Below, in pieces: positions 17,864-29,200 of a DNA stretch of 64,000 bases. The stretch's first letter is position 1, and each line of letters starts with the position of its first letter. A program made the translations under genes and the position numbers. Origin of the DNA: Caballeronia sp. BR00000012568055 (GTDB lineage: Bacteria; Pseudomonadota; Gammaproteobacteria; Burkholderiales; Burkholderiaceae). Location: assembly GCF_029439455.1 (NCBI RefSeq), contig NZ_JAQFVG010000324.1, positions 43,494 to 107,493 on the forward strand, given 5' to 3'. The notes under the pieces were generated by a model, which was given only the letters and a program-made list of their open reading frames with translations, searched no databases and was not told where the DNA came from.

Positions 17864-18181
17864 ATGGAAATCGAAATCAGAGGCGCCGGTGATATTGGCG
17901 CGGCAGTGCGGGCCGCACGCAAGAGTCAAAAGCTTCGCCAAGACGATGCCGCTGGTGCCATCGGCGTGAGCGAGAGCTTCTTGGGCAAGGTCGAAAGCGG
18001 CGCCGAGAGCGTGCAGTGGGGCAAGCTCTTCCAAGTGCTCGAAGGCTTGGGTGTGCATGTGATCGTCGATGTCCCGGACGGCGTCGGCGAACGTTATGCC
18101 AGCGAAAAGATGGGCCAGTACGGGCGCGCGGCAAGGGCGGAAAAGCGTCGGCGCGATAAGGAGCAGCAAGGTGAGTCCTGA
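17864..18181 (+). CDS. hipB: HipB-like antitoxin, XRE family
   Basis: A 105-residue DNA-binding protein. The helix-turn-helix lies at about residues 14-68 (AVRAARKSQKLRQDDAAGAI, then VSESFLGKVESG), as in E. coli HipB (88 residues). The C-terminal tail from about 75 is Arg/Lys/Glu-rich and probably the flexible part. It should bind HipA and repress the operon through the three ATCC-N12-GGAT sites upstream. Its stop codon overlaps the start of hipA by 11 bp, giving the antitoxin-first coupled layout expected of type II modules. Confidence 0.87.
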   Translation: MEIEIRGAGDIGAAVRAARKSQKLRQDDAAGAIGVSESFLGKVESGAESVQWGKLFQVLEGLGVHVIVDVPDGVGERYASEKMGQYGRAARAEKRRRDKEQQGES

Positions 18182-19517
18182 GCAGCAACCAGCTGACGCT
18201 TCGCGCCGCGATCTGATCGCGAGTATCAATGACGTGCAAGTCGGCGTGCTCAATGCGGATCGGGATATCTGGTCGTTTACGTATCTTCCCTCGTGGCTCG
18301 CGAATGCCGGTCGTTATCCTTTGAGTCCCGCCTTGCCGCTGCAAGAAGCGTCGATTCTCGACGGCAGTTCGCGCCGTTCGATCCAGTGGTACTTCGACAA
18401 TCTGTTGCCCGAGGAAGGACAGCGCGCCTTGCTCGCGCGCGATGCCGGTATCCGCAACGAAGCGGATGCGTTTGCGTTGCTCGAGCATTACGGCGCGGAA
18501 TCGGCGGGCTCGGTCACACTGTTGCCGCCAGGCGATGTTTCGGCACAGGAGCCAGCGGAACGGCCTTTGTCCGACGAAGCGCTGCAATTGCGTATCGATG
18601 CCTTGCCACGCGTGCCGCTCACTCACCACGCGATCAAGCGTATGTCGCTGGCGGGCGCGCAGCACAAACTTGCAGTCGTATTGCGCAATGACGCGCTATT
18701 CGAGCCTGCGGGAATCACACCTTCCACGCATATCCTCAAACCGAATCATCAGGATAACGATGATTATCCGCACTCGGCCATCAACGAATGGTTCGTGATG
18801 AAGCTGGCGGACAAGTTGCGTCTGGACGTGCCCGATGTGCATCGGCGATATGTGCCTTCACCCGTGTACCTCGTCGATCGCTTCGATCGTGAATCACGCG
18901 AAGGCCAATGGCGGCGTCTGCATACGATCGATGCCTGTCAGTTGCTCGACCTCTCGCGCACATTCAAGTATGAGCAGGGCAGCGTCGAACAACTCGCCGT
19001 GCTGGCGGCGCGTTGCCGCAATCAGGCGTCGGCGCGCACGCGACTGTTTTCGTGGCTCGTTTTCAACGTGCTCGTCGGCAATTCGGACGCGCATTTGAAA
19101 AACCTGAGCTTTCTCGTTTCGCACGATGGCATCGAGCTTGCGCCGTTTTACGATCTGTTGAGCGTGGCGGCGTACGGCACGCCTGCATATCAAAAGACCG
19201 ATTGGCCGCAGCGTGCGTCCTTCGCGTGGGACATTCTCGGCGCGCGGTACTACGAAGATTTCGATCGCGCGTTGATGCTGCGCGCTGCCGCCGCGCTTGG
19301 CCTTGCGCGCGCGACAGCAGAGCGCCTGCTCGACAACCTCCTCGGTTCGATCACGCGTGTGGCTGCCGAGTTGTATGCGCAAGTGGAACAAGACAACGCC
19401 ACGCGCCTCGTGGCACGGCCTGATCTCGCCGCCACTTTCGGCGGCGAATTGCGATGCCTGCGAACGATTCGCTATGCCGTGATCGCGGACATGGCATCAC
19501 GTCTTGCGGCACGCTAA
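18171..19517 (+). CDS. hipA: HipA-like serine/threonine kinase toxin
   Basis: A 448-residue HipA family kinase; E. coli HipA is 440 residues and phosphorylates glutamyl-tRNA synthetase to cause persistence. The GTG start at 18171 has AGGAG 7 bases upstream and overlaps hipB. Key residues are present: S159 in MSLAGAQHK, equivalent to the autophosphorylated S150; K190 in STHILKPN for ATP; the catalytic loop N304-S-D306-A-H308-L-K310-N311; and D328 in APFYDLLS for metal. The kinase therefore looks intact. The pair sits between clpB and yidB, genes that are otherwise conserved housekeeping, which suggests insertion by transfer. Confidence 0.9.
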   Translation: MSPEQQPADASRRDLIASINDVQVGVLNADRDIWSFTYLPSWLANAGRYPLSPALPLQEASILDGSSRRSIQWYFDNLLPEEGQRALLARDAGIRNEADAFALLEHYGAESAGSVTLLPPGDVSAQEPAERPLSDEALQLRIDALPRVPLTHHAIKRMSLAGAQHKLAVVLRNDALFEPAGITPSTHILKPNHQDNDDYPHSAINEWFVMKLADKLRLDVPDVHRRYVPSPVYLVDRFDRESREGQWRRLHTIDACQLLDLSRTFKYEQGSVEQLAVLAARCRNQASARTRLFSWLVFNVLVGNSDAHLKNLSFLVSHDGIELAPFYDLLSVAAYGTPAYQKTDWPQRASFAWDILGARYYEDFDRALMLRAAAALGLARATAERLLDNLLGSITRVAAELYAQVEQDNATRLVARPDLAATFGGELRCLRTIRYAVIADMASRLAAR

Positions 19518-19524
19518 AAAAAAC

Positions 19525-19559
19525 AAAACCCCGCACGGCTCACGCCATGCGGGGGTTTT
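19525..19559. terminator. Bidirectional terminator between hipA and the yidB-like gene
   Basis: AAAACCCCGCA at 19525-19535 pairs with TGCGGGG plus TTTT at 19548-19559, with an extra G in the right arm. A-run and T-run flank both sides, so it can stop transcription of the convergent genes. Confidence 0.85.
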
Positions 19560-19583
19560 CCTATCCACCCATCGGCAAAAAAC

Positions 19584-20036
19584 TCAGGCCTTCGGCGGCT
19601 CACCCTTGCCGAACATGCCCGCCAGTCCACCCAGCGAACCCAGCACGCTCGACAAATCCAGTTGCCCGTTCGCCGGCACTTCGCCATTCGGCGTCGCGCG
19701 ATCCACGAGATGCGGCAGCACTGCTGCCAGCATGCCCGACAACTGATCGCCCGATACACCCGCTTTCTGTGCGAGCGCGCCGACATTGTCCTGACCGAGC
19801 ACGTTCGTGAGCGTGCCCGGATCGATCGGCTTGTTCTCGCCGCTGCCGATCCACGATTGCACGACATCGCCCGCGCCGTGTTGCTGGAACTTGGCGAGCA
19901 GGCCCATCAGGCCGCCCGGCTGGCTGTTGATGAATTGCATCGCCGCAGCGATCAGCGCGGCCTGACCGGATTGCGCGGGCTGGCCGCCTTGTTGCGAATT
20001 GCCGAGAGTGGAGGCGAGGATATCGAGTAGGCTCAT
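19584..20036 (-). CDS. YidB-like DUF937 protein
   Basis: A 150-residue protein of the YidB/DUF937 type. It begins MSLLDILASTLGNSQQGG and carries the family pattern of a helical N-terminus, a central Gly/Leu segment (GGLMGLLAKFQQHGAGDVVQSW near 41-62), GENKPIDPGTLTNVLG and a C-terminal LDLSSVLGSLGGLAGMF. The function of the family is not known. The start at 20036 is the only one before the conserved N-terminus; the ribosome binding site is weak. It is convergent to hipA. Confidence 0.8.
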   Translation of the reverse strand: MSLLDILASTLGNSQQGGQPAQSGQAALIAAAMQFINSQPGGLMGLLAKFQQHGAGDVVQSWIGSGENKPIDPGTLTNVLGQDNVGALAQKAGVSGDQLSGMLAAVLPHLVDRATPNGEVPANGQLDLSSVLGSLGGLAGMFGKGEPPKA

Positions 20037-20172
20037 GACGGTCTCACTACGAGAGGTTACGGGGGATTGCACGCGGATTCGCATGCAGCGACAACGGTTT
20101 GAATCTGGCGGTTGGACGGCGCGCGCTCACTCAGGTTCGGAGGTTCGCTCGCGCCATCCCGCTCGATTTGAC

Positions 20173-20760
20173 TTACTGGCTGGCCGCAGCGGCGCTCGCG
20201 GCCTTGTCCTTCTTGCTGCGCTTGGTCTTGGCAGGCTTGGCATCGCTGGCGGCGGTGGTGCCGGATGCAGCTGCAGCTGTGGTCGCCGCCGCTGCTTTCG
20301 ACTTCTTCGATGCCTTCCCACTGGACGCAGGCGCAGCAGCCGAAGCAGGCGATGCAGCCGGCGTCTGCGCGGTCGTCGCAGCAGGCGAAGTCGCCGCCGT
20401 CGCACTGGTCGATGACTTGATCGTCGAGTTAGGCGCTGCGCTGCCACCGCCTGACGACGTCGGCTTGCTGCTGGTCTTGCCCGTCGGCGGCGCTGACGAT
20501 CCGCCTATGGTCAATCCGTTCTGTTCAAGGTTCGCGACCGACTTGGTGCCCAGACCCTTGACGCGGTTGGCGAGATCGTCGGCATCCTTGAACGGGCCGT
20601 TCTTGGTGCGTTCATCGACGATGGCCTTCGACTTCACCGGCCCCAGACCCTTGACCGAGTCCAGCGCGGCCTGATCGGCGGTGTTGACATCGACCGCGGC
20701 GAACGCGGAACCCACGGACAACATCAACGCAAAGCACAGCATCAGCAGCTTTTTCAGCAT
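20173..20760 (-). CDS. ComEA-like secreted helix-hairpin-helix protein
   Basis: A 195-residue protein. A signal peptide covers residues 1-21 (SAFA|AVDVN). A ComEA-type double helix-hairpin-helix domain at 22-85 contains VDVNTADQAALDSVKGLG, then GPFKDADDLANRVKGLG. Such domains bind double-stranded DNA non-specifically outside the inner membrane. The remaining 110 residues are low-complexity Ala/Ser/Thr with Lys clusters such as KASKKSK and KTKRSKKDK, resembling histone H1-like tails. No competence genes are adjacent; the upstream neighbour on the same strand is pbpC. DNA uptake is possible but unproven. Confidence 0.8.
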   Translation of the reverse strand: MLKKLLMLCFALMLSVGSAFAAVDVNTADQAALDSVKGLGPVKSKAIVDERTKNGPFKDADDLANRVKGLGTKSVANLEQNGLTIGGSSAPPTGKTSSKPTSSGGGSAAPNSTIKSSTSATAATSPAATTAQTPAASPASAAAPASSGKASKKSKAAAATTAAAASGTTAASDAKPAKTKRSKKDKAASAAAASQ

Positions 20761-21038
20761 GACGGCACTCCAGGCTTAGAGAAAAGAATGACAAATCGAT
20801 AAGTTCAGGCCTTTCAAGGACGTTGCCATCAAGCATAGGACAAAACAGCCCGATGAACCTCGTACGAGAAAACCCGCCTGAACCATAGTGGCTCGAATTG
20901 TGCACGACCCCGCATCGCGCACTGCGCGTCGCCACAATCTTTAACGTTACGGCGCGTCGTGCGGATGACGCCGTGCATTTTTTCTTGCCAATGGACAGAC
21001 CAGAGCGCCGTGTCGTTTCGTGATGCCAATGTTTTGCA

Positions 21039-23237
21039 TCATTTGGATGCGTGCGTTGCCGGTTTTGCTGCGGTCTTTGCAAACGCGCCGCGCACTTCGA
21101 AACCGACCGAATCGACGATTTCGCCGCGTGTATCGACGAGTTCGAGTGTGTGGCGGCCCGGCCACGGCAGCCAGGCGGCGCGCGCGTCCTGGCCGTACGG
21201 TTTGCCGTCGGGCCGCCAGTTCAGGCGCGCGCCGCCTGTGCGTTCGAACCACACGCGCTGCCGGGCGGGCGGAATGTCGGGATCGAGCGCGAAGATGGTG
21301 CCGTCCGTCGGTGCGCCGATGCGCGCGGCTTTCGCATCCGTCGATGTGGTCGATGCGGTCAGCGCGATATCGCGCATCTGCGTGCCGCGTACGAACCACT
21401 CGTCGCGCGACGGCTCGATATCGTTCTGATACGCGACGTGGCTGCGCACTACGCCGTCCGGCGCGGCGGGCGCGCGGCTTCCGGCACGCCGCCCGAGATA
21501 ATTGACGATCGCGTTCCACGCGGGGGCCGCGCCGGTTACGCCGGAGACGTCCCACATCGGCGCGCCGTCCGCGTTGCCGACCCATACGCCGACGGTGTAT
21601 CGAGAAGTGAAGCCTACTGCCCAGTTATCGCGCATGTCCTTGCTGGTGCCGGTTTTGACGGCGCTGAAGGTGCGCGTGGCGAGCACGCTGTCGAAGCCGA
21701 AGGTGCGGGTGCGCGCGTTGTTATCGGCGAGGATGTCGGTGACGATAAAGCTCGCGTCTTTGCTGAATATACGCGTGCCAGCAGGTGCCGCCGCGTGGTC
21801 CGCCAGATCGAAAACCGGCCGCGCGATACCGCCATTCGCCAGCGCCCGATACGCATTCGCCAGCGACGCCAGCGTCACGTCCGCGCTGCCGAGCGCGAGG
21901 CTGAAGCCATAGTAATCGCCCGCCTGCGTGAGCGGCAGACCAAGCGCGACCAGCGTTTTGGCGAAGCGATGCGGCGTGACCATCACCAGCGTGCGCACCG
22001 CCGGCACGTTCAGCGACGAGCCGAGCGCCGTGCGCACGCTCACCCAGCCCTTGAAGTCGTGATCGTAGTTTTGCGGGATATAGAGACCGCCGCCGGTGGC
22101 GAGATCGAGCGGGGCATCGTCGAGCAGGGACGCGGCCGTGAGGCGCTTTTCGTCGATGGCCTGCGCGTAGAGGAACGGCTTGAGCGTGGAGCCAGCCTGA
22201 CGTTTCGCGAGCACGGCATCGACTTCCGGCGCGTTCGATAAACCGCCCGCCGAGCCGACCCACGCGAGCACATCGCCGGAAGCGTTGTCGATAACGATGG
22301 CCGCTGCATCGTGCACATTGCGCGGATGGGCGCGCGCGTTGAGTTCGGCGAGCGTGCGGGCGAGCGTGTCGCGTGTGAAGCGCTGAAGGCGCGCATCGAG
22401 CGATGAACGGATTCGCGTGCCCGCCTGCGGATGCACTTCACTCGCGATACGTCGCGCGAAATGCGGCGCGAGCGCGTCGTCGCCTCGCGCGATTGACGAT
22501 GCGGAAGCGGTACGCGTCAAAGTCAACTGAACGTAGCTGTCCAGATTGATGCAGGGATCGGCTTTTGCAGCGGCATTGCCATGCATATCGCGCAGAATCG
22601 CGCAGGCACGCGTGCTCACTTTTGCATAAGGCGCGTTCGGCGCGCGCACCAACGCGGCGGCAAGCGCGGCTTCGCGTTCATCCAGCCCGGACGGCGCTTT
22701 ATCGAACAAAGTCTGCGACAGCGCCGACAAACCGATGATCTCGCCGCGAAACGGCACCAGATTCAGATACGCTTCGAGCACCTGATCTTTTCGCCACGAG
22801 CGTTCGAGCCACAATGCCTCGACCGTCTGCTGCGCCTTCTCGCCGACCGAGCGACGCCCCGGCGTCTTGCCTTCATCGTCGATCAGACTCGTAAGTTGCA
22901 TCGTCACCGTCGATGCGCCGCGCGTGCGCGTGTTCCACAGATTTCCCCACGCCGCCGCCGCCGCGCCGCGCCAATCCACGCCCGCGTGCTCGTAAAACCG
23001 CTTGTCCTCCGATACGACGATCGCTTCGCGCAACGCTGGTGAGACATCCGCCAGCGCGACCCAATCACCGCGCCGCGCGTGGCTATCGATACGCGTACGC
23101 TGAAGCGGCTCGCCATCTCGCGCGAGCAGCACCCAGTCGGAACTGCGCCACTTCGCGCGCACTTCGTCGAAGCTCGGCGCGGCGTGCACCGCCGCGCTCA
23201 GTATCGATGCGATGACGAAGCAGGCGGCGCGTTTCAT
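21039..23237 (-). CDS. pbpC: Penicillin-binding protein 1C
   Basis: A 732-residue bifunctional peptidoglycan synthase; E. coli PBP1C is 770. An N-terminal hydrophobic signal or anchor covers residues 1-19. The transglycosylase domain has the catalytic Glu in VVSEDKRFYEHAG (E77). The transpeptidase domain has S350-T-L-K353, a SLN motif in LGSSLNVPAV and K528-T-G530. A BiPBP_C domain follows in the last 90 residues. The ATG overlaps the TGA of the alpha-2-macroglobulin gene (ATGA), so translation is coupled. This pairing is the classical YfhM-PbpC unit proposed to sense and repair cell-wall breach. Confidence 0.93.
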   Translation of the reverse strand: MKRAACFVIASILSAAVHAAPSFDEVRAKWRSSDWVLLARDGEPLQRTRIDSHARRGDWVALADVSPALREAIVVSEDKRFYEHAGVDWRGAAAAAWGNLWNTRTRGASTVTMQLTSLIDDEGKTPGRRSVGEKAQQTVEALWLERSWRKDQVLEAYLNLVPFRGEIIGLSALSQTLFDKAPSGLDEREAALAAALVRAPNAPYAKVSTRACAILRDMHGNAAAKADPCINLDSYVQLTLTRTASASSIARGDDALAPHFARRIASEVHPQAGTRIRSSLDARLQRFTRDTLARTLAELNARAHPRNVHDAAAIVIDNASGDVLAWVGSAGGLSNAPEVDAVLAKRQAGSTLKPFLYAQAIDEKRLTAASLLDDAPLDLATGGGLYIPQNYDHDFKGWVSVRTALGSSLNVPAVRTLVMVTPHRFAKTLVALGLPLTQAGDYYGFSLALGSADVTLASLANAYRALANGGIARPVFDLADHAAAPAGTRIFSKDASFIVTDILADNNARTRTFGFDSVLATRTFSAVKTGTSKDMRDNWAVGFTSRYTVGVWVGNADGAPMWDVSGVTGAAPAWNAIVNYLGRRAGSRAPAAPDGVVRSHVAYQNDIEPSRDEWFVRGTQMRDIALTASTTSTDAKAARIGAPTDGTIFALDPDIPPARQRVWFERTGGARLNWRPDGKPYGQDARAAWLPWPGRHTLELVDTRGEIVDSVGFEVRGAFAKTAAKPATHASK

Positions 23238-26200
23238 TTCTGCTTCACGACCACGTTCGCATTCGGCAACGCGCCGAACGACGAGGGCGCGTAGAGCGCT
23301 TCGACGCGCGTCGGCGGCATGCCGAACGTGCCGGCATTGTTCAGGCGCATCGTGTATTCGACTTGCAGCTTGCCCTTCGGCAGATAGTCGTAATACGCGC
23401 GATACCCCTCGAACCCGCGCTCCACGAACGTCGGCCACGCGCCGCCCTGATCCGGCTTCTCGCCTTCTGTCGCGGCGGCGGAATCGCGGCCCAGTCCGGA
23501 GCCGAGAATCGTCGCGCCGGCGGGAATCGGATCGTTGACGACGACCCAGGTCATGTCACTTTGCGCATCGATGTCGAGATGCACACGTACGACGTCGCCG
23601 CGCGTGAGCACGCCTTTGGTGGCCGGATCGATCGGCGTCACCGTCTTCGAAATCCGATAACCCGCCGCGAACGGCGCTTTCAACGCGACCGCCGCGAGGC
23701 TTTCGATCGTCGCCCACGGTTTGCCGGTGCCTTGCTGCGTGAGCGTGAGCGAACCGGTGGACCATGGAAGCATGACGCTGCGCGTGTTCGCGCTTTTCGT
23801 GATGGCGGTGGCAGAAGCGGGCGCGGCTTTAGGAACAACACTCGGAACAACACTCGGAACAACACTCCAATCCACGCTCTGCGACGCCGATCCAAGCGCA
23901 ATCGCCGTGCTGCCTGTCACCGGCGTGCTCTCGAACAACCGCGAGAAGCGCGCGACCGCGAGCGAGCCCCACAGATTCGCCGTCGTCGTCTGCCACGCGC
24001 CGTTCTTCTGCAACGCGAGCAATCCGGCGACAAGACGCGGCATTTCATCCTTCCAGCCGGGTGCATCGGCGAAAAGGAGTGCGGTGCGCGCGGCGTTCGT
24101 TTCGGTGCCGGTCATGAGCCACCAGAGATCGTCGTCGCGTTCGGTGGAGAACGTCAGGCGCGTGCCCTGATACGTCAGCCGCGCGCGAACGATCTGCTCG
24201 ACCTGCGCGCGCTTCTCATCGCGCCCCGGAATGCCATCGACGCGCGACAGAATCGCGTAGTAATCGAGCACGGCGGACGTCGGCCACTGATCCGGCGCGA
24301 TGGTGATCGAGCCGAGCATGCGCGCCTGCGCAAGACCGTAACGCGACAACGCTTCGATCGCGGCGAGCTTCTCGTAGTCCAGATCGTTGCGCGGCGCCCA
24401 GAATTTGCGCTGAATTTTCCCGTCGATGAAATTCGCCAGACCCGCCGCCATCTGATCGCGGACATCGGCGGGCAGGGCGGAACGCTTGTCTTCCTTCGCA
24501 GCGTCGTCGGTGACGGAGAGCAGGTAGGCGGTCAGCGCCGGGCTGCCGGTCGGGCGTTCATCGTCGGACGGCGGGAAGTAGTTGGCGAGGCCATCGCGAT
24601 CCAGATACGACGGCATGCGCGTCAGCACGCCTTGCCATTGCGCCGCGTCCATCAGGCCGAGCGCGCGCGAGGTCTGCTGCTCAAGACAATTGTACGGATA
24701 ACGCTCGAACCAGCGGCGCACGCCGGGCAGGCCATCGGCGAGCTTCGGCTGCAAGGACACGGCGATGCCGCCACGTATTGCGCCATCGCTCGATTTCACG
24801 GCATCGGCGGGCGGGGCGACGGGGACGGTGAGCGTGCCGTCCACTTGCGAGATGGTCGCTTGCTGCACGTTGACCGGAATCGCGGGGACGACTTTTTGCG
24901 TGAGCTTGACCGCATCGCTAGCCTTCGGGCCTGCTTGTTCGGCGGCATTTACGGTCCAATCGAGCGACGACACATCCGGCGTCGTCACCTCCCACGCGAT
25001 TTCCTGCGATGACTCCGGCGCAAGATCGACCGTGCGCGCATCGAGCGCAAGCGATCCGGCGCGCGGCGTGACCACGACGTGCATCGTGCGTGACGTGGTA
25101 TTGCGCAGCGTGAACTGTGCGCGGAACGCATCGCCCGTGCGCACGAGCGGCGGCAGGCCCGAGATCAGTTGCAAGTCCTGCGTGCTCTGGATCGATGCGC
25201 TTCCCGTGCCGAACTGTCCCGCGCCAACCGCCGCAATCGCGACGATGCGGAAGCGCGTGAGCGCATCGTTCAGCGGCACATCGACGGACGCTTCGCCGTT
25301 CGAATCGAGCGTGACGCGCGGGTTCCAGACGAGCAGCGTATCGAACAATTCGCGCGTGGCGCTGTGACCGCCGCCGCCGCCCGCCGGCACCGCCTTTCGC
25401 CCGAAGTGACGCCGTCCGATGATCTCCATCTGCGCCGTCGATGTCTCGACGCCATACGCACGCTGCTGAAGCATGGCATCGAGCACGTCCCAGCTTTGAT
25501 TGGGCATCAGTTCGAGCAGGGCTTCATCGACGGCGGCAACGGCGATCTGCGTACCCGCGGGCGCGGGTTTGCCATCGGGCAACGCGACTTTCACCTTCAC
25601 ATGCGCCTTGCTGCGCACCGTGTACGACTTCGCATCCGGCGTCACGCTCACCGCCAGCTTGTGCGATGCCGTGCCCACTTTGATCGATGCCAGTCCATAC
25701 CGGAACGCGGGCTTCGACAAATCGACCAGCGGCGTCGGTGCCTGATATTGACGGCCTTCGTACCAGAACGCGCGCGCCCATTCGACCGGCGCTTTCCACC
25801 CCCACATGAAGAACGAATACCACGGCACATCGCGGATGCGCCCGCGCAGCGCGAGCACCGACACATACACATTCGGCCCCCACGCGTCCTGCACCTTCAG
25901 TTCCACAGTCGGGTCTTTGCCGTTCAACTCGACCACATGCGTCTCAACGATACCCTCGCGCTCCACGGCCACCAGCGCCGTCGCGGAGCGGAAGGGCATG
26001 CGCACCTGGAAGCGCGCGGTATCGCCCGGTTCGTAGCTGGTCTTTTCCGGCAACACGTCGATACGATCGGTGTTCTCGCCGCCGAACCACAGTTCATCTT
26101 CACGCGTGACCCACACCGATGTGCTCGCGTTCGCCGCGTGCCCGTCGCCGTCCTTGGCGACCGCGATCAGATCGATATTGCCCGCGTCCTTCAGCTTTAC

Positions 26201-29200
26201 CTCGCAGGACACGATGCCGTGATCGTCGCTCTTGCCGCTGCACAGCGAGCCCAGATCCTTGATCTCCGTGTGATTGTCGTAGGCATAGAAACCGCCGACC
26301 ATGCGCTTGCGCGAACTCGACATCACGCGCGCCACGCCCTTGATTTCCACCGATACCCCCGCGCGCGGCTTGCCCTGCAAATCGAGCGCGAGCGCCTGCA
26401 CCGGTAGCGCGCCGCCGACCGATACCCAATGCCCCGCCTTCACGCCGACCGCGACCGAAGCGGGCCACAAAATCGCGCCGCCGCTGATGGTCTGCACTTC
26501 GCCGTTCGGATCGGAGAAAGTGGCTTCGAGCGCGAGCCGCTTGGGTGAATCGAAGGAAGGCAGCGGTTTGAGCGTGAGCTTGCCCGCGCCATCGCGATCG
26601 AGCGTCACGCGCTGTTTATCGGCGATCAGTTTGGTCGATGTATCCGCCTGCTGCTCGCTGTCTTCATCTTCAGCGGGCGCACTCGCGCCATCGTTGGCCG
26701 GCTTGCGATACGGCGCAAAATTGAACGCTTCGTATTGCGATGCAAACGGCGGCGACGCATCGCGCACGAGCGCGGAAACCTGCACCGGCAGATTCGATGC
26801 CGGTCCGCCCTGAACGTACTCGATCTGCACGTTCACCGGCGCTTCGGTTGCCGCGATCATCCCGGGCGATTTGGTATCGCCTGCGGTAATCGAGCCTTTG
26901 AAAACCGGCAGACGGAATTCCTCGACGCGGAAACTGCCCGATTCGTACGATTGCGTGACGCCGCTGTCGTTGTCGTCGTCTTCATCGTTGGCGGTGCCGT
27001 TGTCGAGCGTGACGCTGTATTCGCCGAGTTTCGCGGCGGCGGGAATCGGGAAGGTGGAATCGGCGCTGTGATCGGCGGACCATTTGAGCGGCATATGCCA
27101 CGTCTGGCCACTGCCGACATGGCGAATCGTCACGCGCGTCGGATTCTGCGGCGCGAAGGCAAAACCCTTGAGCGTTTCCACGCGCAGCAAATGCTTCATC
27201 GATACCGTTTCGCCCGCGCGCAACAACGTGCGATCGAAGACGGTATGCGCGCGCGTCGTGCGCTTCGCGTCCATATCGGTCGGCACATTGAAGCGCCACG
27301 ATTCGATTCCGCGATTCCAGTCCGTGGTCACGAACGCCATGTCCGGTCCCGTCGGATCGTCGATGCGCGCTGACACGAAGAAGCCGCCCCACGCGAGACT
27401 GTTGTCATTGCATTCGTGGAGCGCGGCGAGCGGCTTGTCGATCTTCGCGAGACCTTGCGCGTCCGTTTTGCCGGTGGCGATTTCATCGCCGTTGCAATCC
27501 GTCACGCGGATGGCCGCGTTCGGCACGGGCTTGCCTTTGTCGAGCGTCGTCACCCAGACAAGGCTGTTTTCGCGGCCTTGCTTGAAGTGCACGCCGAGGT
27601 TGGTCACGAGCACGGACGTGCGTACGTACATCGACTGATTCTTGCCGAGCAGCGATTCGCCGAGTGCTGGCGAGGCAAGCTCGACCACGTAAAAACCAGG
27701 CTTCGTCAACGGAATGCCGACGACTTCAAACGGCCGCAGCGCTTTCGGATCGGCGGCGGGCAGGTTCAATGTTTCGACGCCCGGACGCTTCGTCAGCATC
27801 GACAAGGAGCGAATATCCAGTTGCGGATCTTTCGATACCGACCCGTCCGTGTTCGGAATGATCACCGGCTTGATGCCGTTCTTGAGCATCTCCGGCATGC
27901 GTTCCTGCACCGAGGAACGCGACATCGAAATGCCATCGAACTGATCGACGGCGCGCATCCAGCGACGGATATCGGCGTCGGCATCGGGCTTCATCGTCGT
28001 CACGTTCGAGGTGCCGGAATTCAGCCCCTGCACATGCAAATCCGCTTCGACGTGACGCAGCGTGACGGGCAGCATCGCGGGCATATCCGGCTCCGCGAAT
28101 CGCTCGATGATGCCGAACGTGCCCGACGAAAACTTCGCGAGCGGCGGCATCGGCGCGGTGGTGGTTTTGAGCGGGAAGAGATCGGCGTTGGCGAGTGCGC
28201 GGCCGCTGACATCCTTCAGATTCGCGGGTGCTTCGATCGTCAGATCGGCGCGTTCGGGCAGCGGCGCGGCGAATTCCAGATCGCTGACTTCGGTGCTTTT
28301 GTCATCGGCGTTGAAGGCGGGCGCGGTGTTGCCTTTCGGGCCGCGCAGGACGAACTTCTGCGCATCTTCACGGCTGATCGGCGCAGTGAAATTGAGCTTC
28401 AGCGAACGCAAAGGCGTGCAGGGCGCTTTGGCGTTTTCGCGCTCGCATGTGAAGCTGGCCTGGAACGGTTCGCGCACGTTGAAATCGAAGCGCTTCTCCA
28501 CATCGTTGGCGATGCCGCTCGGTCCGCTCACGCCTTTGCCGAATACGAGCTGCATTTTCGATGCCGCCGGCAAGGTCTGCTGGCACGCGAGCGTCAGCAC
28601 GCGCTCGCTTTCCTTCTGCATATCGAAATGCTTGAGCAGGGCATCGCGCGTGGTTTGATCGACGGTACGCACGGGAATGCGATTGCCCAATGCGCTCGTC
28701 TCGCACCAGACGTGATCGAGCACGGATGCCTGCGTCGCCGGACCGTTCAGACGCAACACGAAGGTCTGATTTTCTTCGATCTCGCCGCCAGCCGGCATCA
28801 CGCGCGTGACGAACGGACCGCCCGTCTGGAATGCGAAGTGTTGCGGGCCGGAAAGCGCGTTACCCGCGCCCGATTTGATGCCGTCTTTCAGATCGAACGC
28901 GCATCGCACGCCTGGCGGCAAGTCGTTCTCGAAGTCGAACGCCCACGTTTTCTGATCGATCCATCGCGCGCTTCCTTTGGTCGATGCAGCAGGCGCGCCG
29001 CTACAGGTGACTTTGCCCGGCGGCGCGGCGTTCGGATCGCCGAACGCGCTTATTGCTTCGTCGAACTTGACGACGACTTGCCTCACTTGCGCGACCTTGC
29101 CTTGCGGCGAGACGGTCGTGACGCGCGCGGCGTCGGCCCGATGCATCGCTACGCCGAACGACAGCGCGGTCAGCAGGGCGGTTGCGGCGAGAATCCATTT

